Below are positions 1-10,714 of a DNA stretch of 64,000 bases, piece by piece (the stretch's first letter is position 1; each line of letters opens with the position of its first letter). Below the pieces are notes generated by a model. The model was not told where the DNA came from. It made no database searches and saw nothing but the letters and a program-made list of their open reading frames with translations. Both the position numbers and the translations under genes were made by a program. Source of the stretch: Amia ocellicauda (Eukaryota > Chordata > Actinopteri > Amiiformes > Amiidae); contig NC_089857.1 of assembly GCF_036373705.1 (NCBI RefSeq), positions 33,752,284 to 33,816,283 on the forward strand, written 5' to 3'.

Positions 1-1069
1 ACAGGTAGTCCAGCTCCTCCATGATGGCACATCCATACGTGCCATTGCAAGAAGGTTTGCTGTGTCTCCCAGAACAGTCTCAAGAGCATGGAGGAGATAC
101 CAAGAGATGGGCCGTTACACAAGGAGACCTCGACAGGGCCTTAGAAGGGCATCAACCCAGCAGCAGGACGGGTATCTGCTGCTTTGTGCGAGGAGGAACA
201 GGAGGAGCACTGCCAGAGCCCTACAAAATGACCTCCAGCGGGCTACTGGTGTGCATGTTTCTGACCAAACTGTCAGAAACAGACTCCATGAGGGTGGCAT
301 GAGGACCCGACATCCTCTAGTGGCCCTCAGTGGCCCTCATTGGTGCCCCGTTCTCTTCACAGATGAGAGCAGGTTCACACTGGGCACATGTGACAGACGT
401 GAAAGAGTCTTGTTATGCTGCCTGCAACATCATCCAGCATGACTGGCGGTGGCGGTGGGTCAGTGATGGTCAGACCTTACACTGGTGCAGTGGGCCCTGG
501 GTTCCTCCGGATGCAGGTAATACCCGGCCTCATGTGGCCAGAGTGTGTAGGCGGTTCCTGGATGACAAAGTTATTGTTGCCATGGACTGGCCCTCACGTT
601 CCCCAGACCTGAATCCAGTTGAGAACCTTTGGGATGTTATGTATCTGTGAATCTGAAGCCGCCAAGTAGCGCCACAGACTGTCCAGGAGCTCACTGATGC
701 CCTGATCCAGGTCTGGGAGGAGATCCCCCAGGACACCATCCGCCGTCTCATCAGGAGTATGCCCAGACGTTGTTGGGAGTGCATACAGGCACGTGGAGGC
801 CATACACACTACTGAGTCACATTATGAGTTGCCGTGATGAAATTCATGCAAGTTGGAACAACATGTGATTTAAATTGTTTACTTTGATTTTCGGTGTGAG
901 TTTGAATCCAGCCCTCAATCGGTTGGTGATTTTGGTTTCCATTGACCGTTGTTACGTCATTTTGTTCTCAACGAATTACACAATGTACAGTAAAGATTTT
1001 GATCTTTAATATATTTCGTTCATCTAGATCCGATGTGTGATTTAAGTGTTCCCTTAATTTTTTTGAGCA

Positions 1070-1072
<3 letters not shown>
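1..1072 (+). pseudogene. Decayed Tc1-like transposon, 5' part outside the window
   Basis: Pieces of a Tc1-type transposase appear in shifting frames: an N-terminal helix-turn-helix part (about 20-300), a FTDESRF piece with the first catalytic Asp (about 353-375), and a DWPSRSPDLNPVENLW piece with the final Glu (about 583-640). Frame changes and stops between them rule out a working protein, and the central Asp box is not recognisable. The 3' end lies near 1072, where sequence passes into a (TA)n run. The element starts before the window, so its left end is not seen. Confidence 0.8.

Positions 1073-1130
<58 letters not shown>
1073..1130. repeat. (TA)n microsatellite
   Basis: A nearly pure TA run lies between the decayed Tc1 element and the left end of the intact DD36E element. 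Both are TA-targeting elements. Confidence 0.95.
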
Positions 1131-1133
<3 letters not shown>

Positions 1134-2351
1134 TCACCTAAAGGATTATTAGGAACACCTGTTCAATTTCTCATTAATGCGATTATCTAACCAACCAATC
1201 ACATGGCAGTTGCTTCAATGCATTTAGGGGTGTGGTCCTGGTCAAGACAATCTCCTGATCTCCAAACTGAATGTCTGAATGGGAAAGAAAGGTGATTTAA
1301 GCAATTTTGAGCGTGGCATGGTTGTTGGTGCCAGACGGACCGGTCTGAGTATTTCACAATCTGCTCAGTTACTGGGATTTTCACACACAACCATTTCTAG
1401 GGTTTACAAAGAATGGTGTGAAAAGGGAAAAACATCCAGTATGCGGCAGTCCTGTGGGCGAAAATGCCTTGTTGATGCTAGAGGTCAGAGGAGAATGGGC
1501 CGACTGATCCAAGCTGATAGAAGAGCAACTTTGACTGAAATAACCACTCGTTACAACCGAGGTATACAGCAAAGCATTTGTGAAGCCACAACACGTACAA
1601 CCTTGAGGCGGATGGGCTACAACAGCAGAAGACCCCACCGGGTACCACTCATCTCCACTACAAATAGGAAAAAGAGGCTACAATTTGCACAAGCTCACCA
1701 AAATTGGACAGTTGAAGACTGGAAAAATGTTGCCTGGTCTGATGAGTCTCGATTTCTGTTGAGACATTCAGAAGGTAGAGTCAGAATTTGGCGTAAACAG
1801 AATGAGAACATGGATCCATCATGCCTTGTTACCACTGTGCAGGCTGGTGGTGGTGGTCTAATGGTGTGGGGGATGTTTTCTTGGCACACTTTAGGCCCCT
1901 TAGTGCCAATTGGGCATCGTTTAAATGCCAATGCCTACCTGAGCATTGTTTCTGACCATGTCCATCCCTTTATGACCACCATGTACCCATCCTCTGATGG
2001 CTACTTCCAGCAGGATAATGCACCATGTCACAAAGGTCGAATCATTTCAAATTGGTTTCTTGAACATGACAATGAGTTCACTGTACTAAACTGGCCCCCA
2101 CAGTCACCAGATCTCAACCCAATAGAGCATCTTTGGGATGTGGTGGAACGGGAGCTTCGTGCCCTGGATGTGCATCCCACAAATCTCCATCAACTGCAAG
2201 ATGCTATCCTATCAATATGGGCCAACATTTCTAAAGAATGCTTTCAGCACCTTGTTGAATCAATGCCACGTAGAATTAAGGCAGTTCTGAAGGCGAAAGG
2301 GGGTCAAACACAGTATTAGTATGGTGTTCCTAATAATCCTTTAGGTGAGTG
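1131..2351 (+). mobile_element. Full-length Tc1/mariner element, DD36E type (copy 1)
   Basis: The element is about 1.22 kb with inverted ends: CACTCACCTAAAGGATTATT at the left and its complement at 2332-2351, matching over at least 28 bp. It is flanked by TA on both sides, as expected for Tc1/mariner insertion. It contains one uninterrupted transposase gene. Three relatives are present: 3877-4199 (deleted), 13128-14347 (one-base deletion) and 48133-49353 (intact). Confidence 0.95.
1279..2319 (+). CDS. Tc1/mariner transposase, intact, DD36E spacing
   Basis: This 346-residue protein has the length and layout of a Tc1/mariner transposase, which cuts the element out and joins it at TA sites in the nucleus. 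Residues about 5-115 form the paired helix-turn-helix DNA-binding region. The catalytic triad is D155 (in WSDESRF), D246 (in QQDNAPCH) and E283 (in NPIEHLW). Thirty-six residues separate the second Asp from the Glu, against 34 in classic Tc1 and Sleeping Beauty. I recall a DD36E lineage called Incomer; placing this element there is inference. The ATG at 1279 is the first in frame after the left terminal repeat and is shared with the copy at 48165-49205. No internal stop or frameshift is seen. Confidence 0.93.
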   Translation: MGKKGDLSNFERGMVVGARRTGLSISQSAQLLGFSHTTISRVYKEWCEKGKTSSMRQSCGRKCLVDARGQRRMGRLIQADRRATLTEITTRYNRGIQQSICEATTRTTLRRMGYNSRRPHRVPLISTTNRKKRLQFAQAHQNWTVEDWKNVAWSDESRFLLRHSEGRVRIWRKQNENMDPSCLVTTVQAGGGGLMVWGMFSWHTLGPLVPIGHRLNANAYLSIVSDHVHPFMTTMYPSSDGYFQQDNAPCHKGRIISNWFLEHDNEFTVLNWPPQSPDLNPIEHLWDVVERELRALDVHPTNLHQLQDAILSIWANISKECFQHLVESMPRRIKAVLKAKGGQTQY

Positions 2352-2365
2352 TATATATACATATA

Positions 2366-3233
2366 CACCTGACAGGTGAAGTGAATAACACTGAAAATCT
2401 CGTTATCATGGCACCTGTCAAGTGGGTGGGATATATTAGGCAGCAAGTGAACATTTTGTCCTCAAAGTTGATGTGTTAGAAGCAGGAAAAATGGGCGAGC
2501 TTAAGGATCTGAGCGACTTTGACAAGGGCCAAATTGTGGTGGCTAGACGACTGGCTCAGAGCATCTCCAAAACTGTAGCTCTGGTGGGGTGTTCCCGGTT
2601 TGCAGTGGTCAGTACCTATCAAAAGTGGTCCAAGGAAAGAAAAGCGGTGAACCGGCGACAGGGTCATGGGCGGCCAAGGCTCACTGATGCACGTGGGGAG
2701 TGAAGGCTGGCCCGTGTGGTCCCATCCAACAGACGAGCTACTGTAGCTCAAATTGCTGAAAAAGTTAATGCTGGTTCTGATAGAAAGATGTCAGAACACA
2801 CAGTGCATCGCAGTTCGTTGTGTATGGGGCTGCGAAGCCACAGACCAGTCAGGGTGCCCATGCTGACCTCTGTCCACTGCCGAAAGCACCTACAATGGGC
2901 ACTTGAGCATCAGAACTGGACCACGGAGCAATGGAAGAAGGTGGCCTGGTCTGATGAATCACGAGTTCAAAGTGTTGACTTGGCTTCCAAATTCCCCAGA
3001 TCTCAATCCAATCGAGCATCTGTGGGATTTGCTGGAAAAACAAGTCCGATTCATGGAGGCCCCACCTTGCAACTTACAGGACTTAAAGGATCTGCTGCTA
3101 ACGTCTTGGTGCCAGATACCACAGCACACCTTCAGAGGTCTAGTGGAGTCCATGCCTCGACGGGTCAGGGCTGTTTTGGTGGCAAAAGGGGGACCTACAC
3201 AATATTAGGTGGTCATAATGTTATGGCTGATCG

Positions 3234-3236
<3 letters not shown>
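2366..3236 (+). pseudogene. Internally deleted Tc1-like element
   Basis: The transposase start (about 2473-2703, [19 protein letters not shown]) runs into a TGA stop at 2701. The same frame resumes through WSDESR near 2950 and then jumps to a different frame that continues with [20 protein letters not shown] (about 2974-3040) to a typical C-terminus ending GGPTQY (3208). The middle of the catalytic domain, with the second Asp, is missing. The right terminal repeat (GGTCATAATGTTATGGCTGA) is present at 3211-3230, but the left one is lost, so the element cannot move by itself. Confidence 0.85.

Positions 3237-3292
<56 letters not shown>
3236..3292. repeat. (TA)n microsatellite
   Basis: This TA run of about 57 bp separates two Tc1-like elements. 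Confidence 0.95.
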
Positions 3293-3294
<2 letters not shown>

Positions 3295-3323
3295 GTAAAT
3301 GCTATTGACTTGCTTAATATATA

Positions 3324-3864
<541 letters not shown>

Positions 3865-3876
3865 TATATATATATA

Positions 3877-4199
3877 CACTCACCTAAAGGATTATTAGGA
3901 ACACCATACTAATACTGTGTTTGACCCCCTTTCGCCTTCAGAACTGCCTTAATTCTACGTGGCATTGATTCAACAAGGTGCTGAAAGCATCCCGTCTGGC
4001 ACCAACAACCATGCCATGCTCAAAATTGCTTAAATTACCTTTCTTTCCCATTCAGACATTCAGTTTGGAGTTCAGGAGATTGTCTTGACCAGGACCACAC
4101 CCCTAAATGCATTGAAGCAACTGCCATGTGATTGGTTGGTTAGATAATCGCATTAAAGAGAAATTGAACAGGTGTTCCTAATAATCCTTTAGGTGAGTG
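3877..4199 (-). mobile_element. Short deletion derivative of the DD36E element (MITE-like, 323 bp)
   Basis: Both terminal repeats match those of the full elements, again flanked by TA. Inside, only the last part of the transposase frame (about 3900-3990) and the leader with the first codons (about 3992-4160) remain. They are joined directly at about 3988-3992, removing some 900 bp. It cannot make transposase but keeps both ends, so the intact copies could in principle move it. Confidence 0.9.
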
Positions 4200-4219
4200 T
4201 ATATATATATATATATATA
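4200..4219. repeat. (TA)n microsatellite
   Basis: A short TA run lies between two adjacent Tc1-like elements. Confidence 0.85.
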
Positions 4220-5244
4220 CAGCCCAGCTCAGTATAAATAACAGCAGAGATCATTTCATCTGCATTAAAAGTATTAACATTTTGAGTGGATGAAGTGCAT
4301 CAATATTATGTGGCAGTTCATGGAGCAGAAAGTGTGTGAATTAAGGCAGAAGGGAAACACAAAACAAATCAAAAGCATGACATTAAATTTACATTTAAAA
4401 TCAAAAGTGTGATCCACTGGCAAATTACTAGCAAGCTTTTGTTAGCAAGGATATAATAGAAGAATGATATCAAAACATTTGAAGACATTACTGAGCACTG
4501 GCTCATATTTTCTATTCACAGATGAGTCAAGGTTTTGTTTTAATGTTATGAACCTGAATAATACATAAGATGGTTTTATCCCACATGTTGCTGCATATAA
4601 CATAACTTGAATTTTATGTTCCCAACTCTAAGGATTGTTTTTTCCAGCAGGACAATGCTCCATACCACACAGCCAGGTCAATCAAGGTGTGGATGGAGGA
4701 CCACCAGATCAAGACCCTGTCATGGCCAGCCCAATCTCCAGACCTGAACCCCATTGAAAACCTCTGGAATGTGATCAAGAGGAAGATGGATGGTCACAAG
4801 CCATCAAACAAAGCCGAGCTGCTTGAATTTTTGCGCCAGGAGTGACATAAAGTCACCCAACATCAATGTGAATGTATGAGTATGCCAAGACACATGAAAG
4901 CTGTGATTGAAAATCAGGGTTATTCCACCAAATATTGATTTCTGAACTCTTCCTAAGTTAAAACATTAGTATTGTGTTGTTTAAAAATGAATATGAACTT
5001 ATTTTCTTTGCATTATTCGAGATCTGTCAACACTGCATCTTTTTTGTTATTTTCACCAGTTGTCATTTTCTGCAAATAAAAGCTCTAAATGACAACATTT
5101 TTATTTGGACTTTGGGAGAAGTATTGTCAGTAGTTTATAGAATAAAACAAAAATGTTCATTTTTCCCAAAAACATACCTATAAATAGTTAAACCAGAGAA
5201 ACTGATACTTTTGCAGTGGTCTCTTAATTGTTTTCAGAGCTGTG
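4220..5244 (+). pseudogene. 5'-damaged Tc1-like element
   Basis: Only the 3' half is recognisable. It encodes FFQQDNAPYHTARS (second Asp, about 4640-4680), then [20 protein letters not shown] (Glu, about 4720-4780) and a C-terminus broken by a TGA. The 3' tail and right end (complement of CAGCTCTGAAAACAATTAAG, up to about 5242) are the common fish type. The left 400 bp do not match a transposase. Confidence 0.8.
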
Positions 5245-7280
5245 TATAGGAAATTAGGAAATTGATGCATCTTGCAATTCTAAATAAGTCAGGACAATCT
5301 GACAATAAAATGCTAAAGTAAGACACTATTGTTATTATTCATTATGAATGTAAAATAATGTTTACTGCTGTTACTGTAACTGTTGTAAGTTCAACACAGC
5401 TCAACTGCTGTTTGAATCTGGTACTGGAGTGACTCATGGATATCAATTTCCCTTGTGTTTAGTGGTTGATATCTTTTAGGCAGAGACTCTTCTGTTGTGG
5501 TCAGCCACAAGATAGTAGTACCAAACACTGAACCAACAACAGAAAATGGGTTTTGTGTTATAATATATACTATACTATACTATACTATACTATAATAAAC
5601 TATTATACCTTTATGATTTTTTGTTATTACCTTTAGATCCCATATGGAAACGGTTGTGTTGTTTCCTTTGCTTGGTAATGTAATCTCAGGAGCCCTGAGG
5701 ATCCACAGATCAACTCCAAAATGTAAAAACTAACAAATGAGAACAGAACACTTATTATGCATCTGTTATGTTTTGTCTTGCATTATTTTTACAGCTTTAG
5801 AAAATCAGCTGCAAAGTGTGTTTTAGTAGAGGTCCAGCATTTAAAGAATTATACTTCTAAGGGTTTCTGTCACAGTCGACGTGAATGTTTTCCACTTTCA
5901 GTGCATCTCAAGGGATTAACAAAACGGGGAAAACAAAGGTTTCTGGGACTATTTTTGCATTGACCAATTCATGCTGCACCAAAATTATATGAAAAAAGTA
6001 GGTAGGTTTATGTCAAATTCATTTTTAAGGTATATCATTTAAAGTTGGGTGTAGTGAGATGCAGCAATTGCCACCCTTGGTTGGAAATTAAGTACAATTC
6101 AAAAAATGTTAAAAGTCTTAAAAATTGAATAACTATATTGGCTGGTGCTGATTTTCTGATTTATTTAGTACTGGTGAGTACTCAAGTCGCTTAATGATAG
6201 ATAACATCTTGCAGACTGTTAAGAGGGCTGGTTTGTAGAATAAACTGGCATCCATGCAAATCTTTAATATGATGCTTATATTAATATTATGACTACTTTA
6301 CAAGACAGCCAAGGTTGACGCAAGCCTACCAAAGCAGACTGGCAACTGGAGATCACAGAAGTGCAGCTCCACTTTAATGAGAACATTTTTCATAGTTATT
6401 ACACAACAATATGAAAAAATGGACAATTATTTGATCAGCGTAGGGAAGCAAATGTGGTATAAACTTCTTGGCACTTTAGCAAACCAATTGTGGATACAGT
6501 CTTCCAGCTCTGAAATTCTTATACAACCCCATAATACCTCCATCTTAAATTTGACCATTGGAATAATTTAATTATATACATTTCCATCCCTGGGAATCTA
6601 ACTGTGCCACTGGTTAGGTGTGTGTTATATTGCATTTTAACATATCTTGAGCTTCCCTCCATGAACTCTAAGTAGTATCTAAATAACTGGGTATTAATAA
6701 TAACTAGATAATAGGAACAATTGGTATATCATATGGATTTGTTTATTCTTTAGTTGTTTTTTTATGTGGCATATACAGGTGAACTACACTCCAACATGAA
6801 ATGCTTTTAGTCAAAGTCTGCTAGATTATTTTCCATCCCAGAGAATGTGAAATTATAATAAATATTGGACATGATGAATAACAACAGGCAGACTCTCAGT
6901 CTGATAAAGTCAATGTGAGAGACATGAAGGGGTGTATAATGAGATAATGGAGTATGAGGTATTGGATGTGAATAAGGCAGTGCTCTATAGGAAAAAAAAA
7001 ATCTAATATACTGCTAATGGGCTTTTAAAGTTAATTAGCACTGATTAAATTTTCAGGGCTAAATACGAAGGACAACATACATGCTCTAATCAAGATGTAC
7101 TTGCTGTTATAACTGCAAAGTGACAATCATGTTGTTGCTTTTTTTTAAATTAGACATTGAGTTAATCAAACATAATTAAACATAATTAAAAAAATGTAAG
7201 TAGTACTAGGATAAAGTTGAGCTCATAAATCATGTTAAATCCCATAGATTGTAGAAGACAATTAATATATATAAAATTAG
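5245..7280. other. AT-rich intergenic stretch, no gene seen
   Basis: No open frame here resembles a known protein. The only clear structure is a short tandem run of the pentamer TATAC at about 5567-5594. Confidence 0.6.
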
Positions 7281-8225
7281 TTATCTTTCAAGTCGGAAGC
7301 ACTGCCCAAGAGGGTTTGGTTTCTGCGGACTTCCGTAGGAACCTGATCAAAAATGTCACTCTATTAAAGCTCCCATTGGCCCCTGCGCACATCACTCAGA
7401 ATAACGTGAGCTTTCTGTGTCTGTGTGTTGCATTAGACATTAAAAACTGCGTATTTTGGCTGGTTAGCTTCACTAATAGAGTCGTTCACCACTGTTTTGC
7501 TACATCTCTGTCTCTATTGTGTGTCTTATTAGTTATATTTATAGCTGATTCCGATCCTGTCTTTCCACGCACCGGAGCTCCGGCTACGCTTTCAGTTTCA
7601 GTTTCGGTTCACAAATAGAGCATTTTAGAACTAATAATTGTGTTAATATAGTGCCATATATTATCCAATTGCTTGCTGTATTGGTTTTTTGTCCACAGGG
7701 CTTTTTCCTCCACAGCAGGAGCGCTAGCAGCAGCAGTAAAATCCAAGGCCTGGCTGCCCGGCCTAATCCTCGGTCTGTCATAAGAGATCTTACCCGCTAG
7801 AGGGGTTCCTCCGCCGGCTTGCACCTGCACTTCAGCCCGCAGCTGCAGCTGTAGGAGATCTCACTGTCTCAGTTCGCTGAGAATGAGTTCTGCTTAGCTT
7901 AGTTTAGCCTTGTCCGTGTGTGCAGGCCTCAGTTTTAGATCCCGCTATGGCTGGTGGTCTACTACCCTTGGCCCCCTCGGACCCTGGACCCCACGTCACC
8001 CAGTGTCCCCGGAAACCCCAGCACACACAGTGTGGTTAAGCCTATGGGCCTACACGGCACTTGTATCCAGCACCTGGTGCTTGGAATACACAGTGTTCTG
8101 TCTGGCAACAACAAGGTTGCATCTGGTTGGTGTGTTGCGACGGTTTGGCACCCCAATCTGGGCATCCTCCAGCTCTGGGCCTGGCCCCTGAGTGAGAGTG
8201 TTTGATTGCCTGGGATCTCTTAGAC

Positions 8226-8860
8226 ACTATTCAGTCGGCGAGAGCTCCCTCTACGAGGTCACAGTATTCCTACCGCTGGCGGAAGTTTAGCACCTGGTGC
8301 CAAGACGGTGGTCAAGACCCAACACGTGAGCGAGTTACACACCCTGTCCATATACCCATCGTGTGTCCATTTTATGGGCGATGGCTCCAGGGTCACAGTA
8401 CAGCCTAACGCTGCGTTCCTCCTGAAAGTGCTGTCTCCATTTCATGTCAACAGACCTATTGAGTGGATGGCTTTTCATCCTCCTCCCTTCTCTTTGGAGC
8501 ACGAGAGTCGGCTTCACCTGCTCTACCCTGTGCGGGCCCTCAGGTGCTATTTGGAACGCACTAAGGACATTCGGCGCTCAGACAAATTGTTTGTGGACAC
8601 AGGGCCAGGCACTTTCAATGCATTGCCTCTCGCATTGGATTGTGGACACTATTACCATTGCCTACGAGTCCACTGGGACCCCGGTGCCTAAACACCTGGT
8701 GGCCCACTCGTCTTGAGGCATTGCCACATCATGGGCCCTTTTTCAAGGTGCCCCCTTGGCAGACATTTGTGCAGCTGCAGCTTGGGCTCGCTGTTTACAT
8801 TTGCCCGGTTCTACAGGTTGGATGTGACGGGACCGGTCCCTTCCACTGGCAGTCTGGTGT
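8226..8860 (+). pseudogene. DIRS tyrosine recombinase remnant
   Basis: The protein is spread over several frames. The N-terminal core-binding part (about 8244-8330) reads APSTRSQYSYRWRKFSTWCQ, the usual start of fish DIRS recombinases. A middle piece (about 8410-8600) contains LYPVRALRCYLERT. The C-terminal piece (about 8632-8800) reads IVDTITIAYEST, then LVAHSS, a TGA at 8714-8716, and GIATSWALFQGAPLADICAA. The TGA falls where the Arg of the H-x-x-R active-site motif is expected (CGA to TGA); the His is kept. Part of the domain between the first two pieces is missing. The gene is dead. Confidence 0.8.
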
Positions 8861-9059
8861 TGGCTAGAGTCGAGCCCCATTAGCCCACGGGCTCTGGCTC
8901 CTGATTTCCTCTCCCAGTCTGCCACTGTTAAGTACATCCTGATGGAGCTATTTGAACTGTGTCTTTTCCTGCCACAGGACTATGCCTTCCAGTCGAGCAC
9001 GCACACAAACTGCTCCTGGACTTGCTGATAGCCTGTCAATGTGTTCCCAGGGTCTGTCA

Positions 9060-9900
9060 TGTGGCCTACAGGTACATTGCCTTATGAGGCCGCCCTCTAT
9101 ATAATTAGTTCATTATTGCATTGTGTTGCGGTGGAGCATGTGTCTGGCCTGTACCCTGCTATGTATATATAATATGTGTTAAACAGCAGGACTGTGGCTC
9201 CGTTATTGCTTGTGTAGAATAGAGCTCACTGCCGCTGTTCCCAGCTGATGGCGCTGCCTCGCTGTGTACATAGTTCCTTGGTCAGCAGGTCTGTGGCCCG
9301 CTCTGGCTGTGTGCCATAGAGCAAGAGGCCGCTGCTACTGTCCTCAGTGGTAAGCACCTGAGCGGGCTCTCATGTTCCGCTGTGTATATAGTTCATTTGT
9401 CAGCACCGTAGAGCTAATGTTGCCCTGCGTTAGCTGGTCTAATCAGCAGGCATCAACTGCTCCTGTGTTCCACGGGTGGCGCATGAGTGGTTCCTGCACC
9501 CCATGTGTATATAGTTCGTTTGTACAACATTTTAAGTGGTGAGCACAGTGAAGCTCTCCACTCTGTACTGTTCAGTTGAGTTGGATGCTCCTGTGCTGCG
9601 TGGAGGCAGCATGAATGTTACTGCTGCCACATGATATTGTTTTTCATTTGTACAACATTGTATAGCTGGTGTGGGGCTAGTGCTCCCATGTTATGCCAAG
9701 AGTGCATGAACAGTTTTCCTGCACACCACAATGTTTATGTTTGATTGTCATGATAGAGCCTGCTGTTGTCCTGCATTAGCTGTGCAATGTGTATAGTTGT
9801 TATAACAGCATAGTGGAGCTGGCTGCTCTGTACCGTTCAGTGAACGTGATTTCTCCTGTGCTGTGTGGAGGCAACATGAATGTTCCTGCTGCCACGCTCT
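9060..9900 (+). repeat. Degenerate tandem repeat inside the DIRS element
   Basis: Units of roughly 105-135 bp share a TGTRTATAGTTC-like core near 9160, 9265, 9383 and 9505, and a weaker one near 9640. They also share text such as CAGCAGG.CTGTGGC. One clear pair of about 80 bp (9550-9632 and 9815-9895) shares CTGTAC.GTTCAGT and GGAGGCA.CATGAATGTT. No coding frame crosses the array. Confidence 0.65.
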
Positions 9901-10349
9901 GTATACTGTTCCAGCTGTGGCTACTCAGTTGACTAGCCAGCTGTGTGTTATTCAGCGGATCTGTGGCCCCGCTCCTGCAGGATTAGGGGTTCACTGCCCC
10001 ATTAATGCGCGGAGGACGCACAAGTTGCTTGATTGCCCGCACCATATATTGTGCAAGTAGATAAAAGGCCTCGCTCCTCGATGCACTAGTAGAGCAGCCA
10101 GCCTTGCTATTGTTAGTGGAGGGCGTAAGAGTTGACGTCTGTATCCCCACTTTGTATATGCTGATTGCAGACAGTTCCAGGTAGAGCGTGACTGCGGTCC
10201 TCGCTCCTGGACAGCCCAGGTTGGCCTCAAGGGGCCTCTGTGGCTTCTGTTTGGAGTTGTGTTGCCGAGGCCCCCAAGCGGTCACCTTGGGGCAGGCTCC
10301 CTTATCAGCTCGCTGCCTCCTCCCTTGCGACAGTTTTGTGATACAGTAA

Positions 10350-10445
10350 CCCCTCCCCCTTGGGCAGTGCTTCCGACATGAAAGATAAAGATAGGTTGCG
10401 AATGCAACCCCGGTTATCTGAAAAAGGAAGCACTGCTCAAGGGTT
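10350..10445 (+). repeat. Internal complementary region of the DIRS element
   Basis: The first part (CTTGGGCAGTGCTTCCGAC plus ATGAAAGATAA) is the complement of the left terminus at 7281-7310. The second part (GGTTATCTGAAAAAGGAA then GCACTGCTCAAGGG) is the complement of the right terminus at 10628-10658. In DIRS replication models such a segment templates joining of the two ends into a circle. Confidence 0.8.
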
Positions 10446-10690
10446 GCAAGGTCATGCGGGAGTCCTAGCTCCCGGCAAAAGAGGACAAACCTGCGCTGAT
10501 GTCACGTTTTATGGAACAGGAAGTGGGAAGGGACCCGTTTGACGTGTGAAGTGACGTGCGCAGGGTCCAATGGCATTTTTGAGAGAGTGACGTTTTCTTC
10601 CTACGGAAGTGCGCAGAAACCCCACCCCCTTGGGCAGTGTTTCCTTTTTCAGATAACCTATCAATATATACATAAACTCATGTATACCGT

Positions 10691-10714
10691 ATGTGTGTGT
10701 GTGTGTGTGTGTGT
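10691..10714. repeat. (GT)n microsatellite
   Basis: A short GT run lies just right of the DIRS element. Confidence 0.9.

Larger units (their letters stand above)
7281..10658 (+). mobile_element. DIRS-type tyrosine-recombinase retroelement, shortened and decayed
   Basis: The ends are inverted repeats of about 110 bp. The left one (7281-7395) contains TCGGAAGCACTGCCCAAG, CTTCCGTAGGAA and CACTCT...CCATTGG..CCCTGCGCAC. The right one (10545-10658) carries the same blocks in complement. An internal segment at 10350-10445 matches, in complement, the outer edge of the left end followed by that of the right end: the internal complementary region typical of DIRS elements. A decayed tyrosine recombinase lies at about 8230-8860. 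I see no reverse transcriptase/RNase H region, and 3.4 kb is short for the class, so a large deletion is likely. DIRS insertion leaves no target duplication, and none is seen. Confidence 0.85.
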
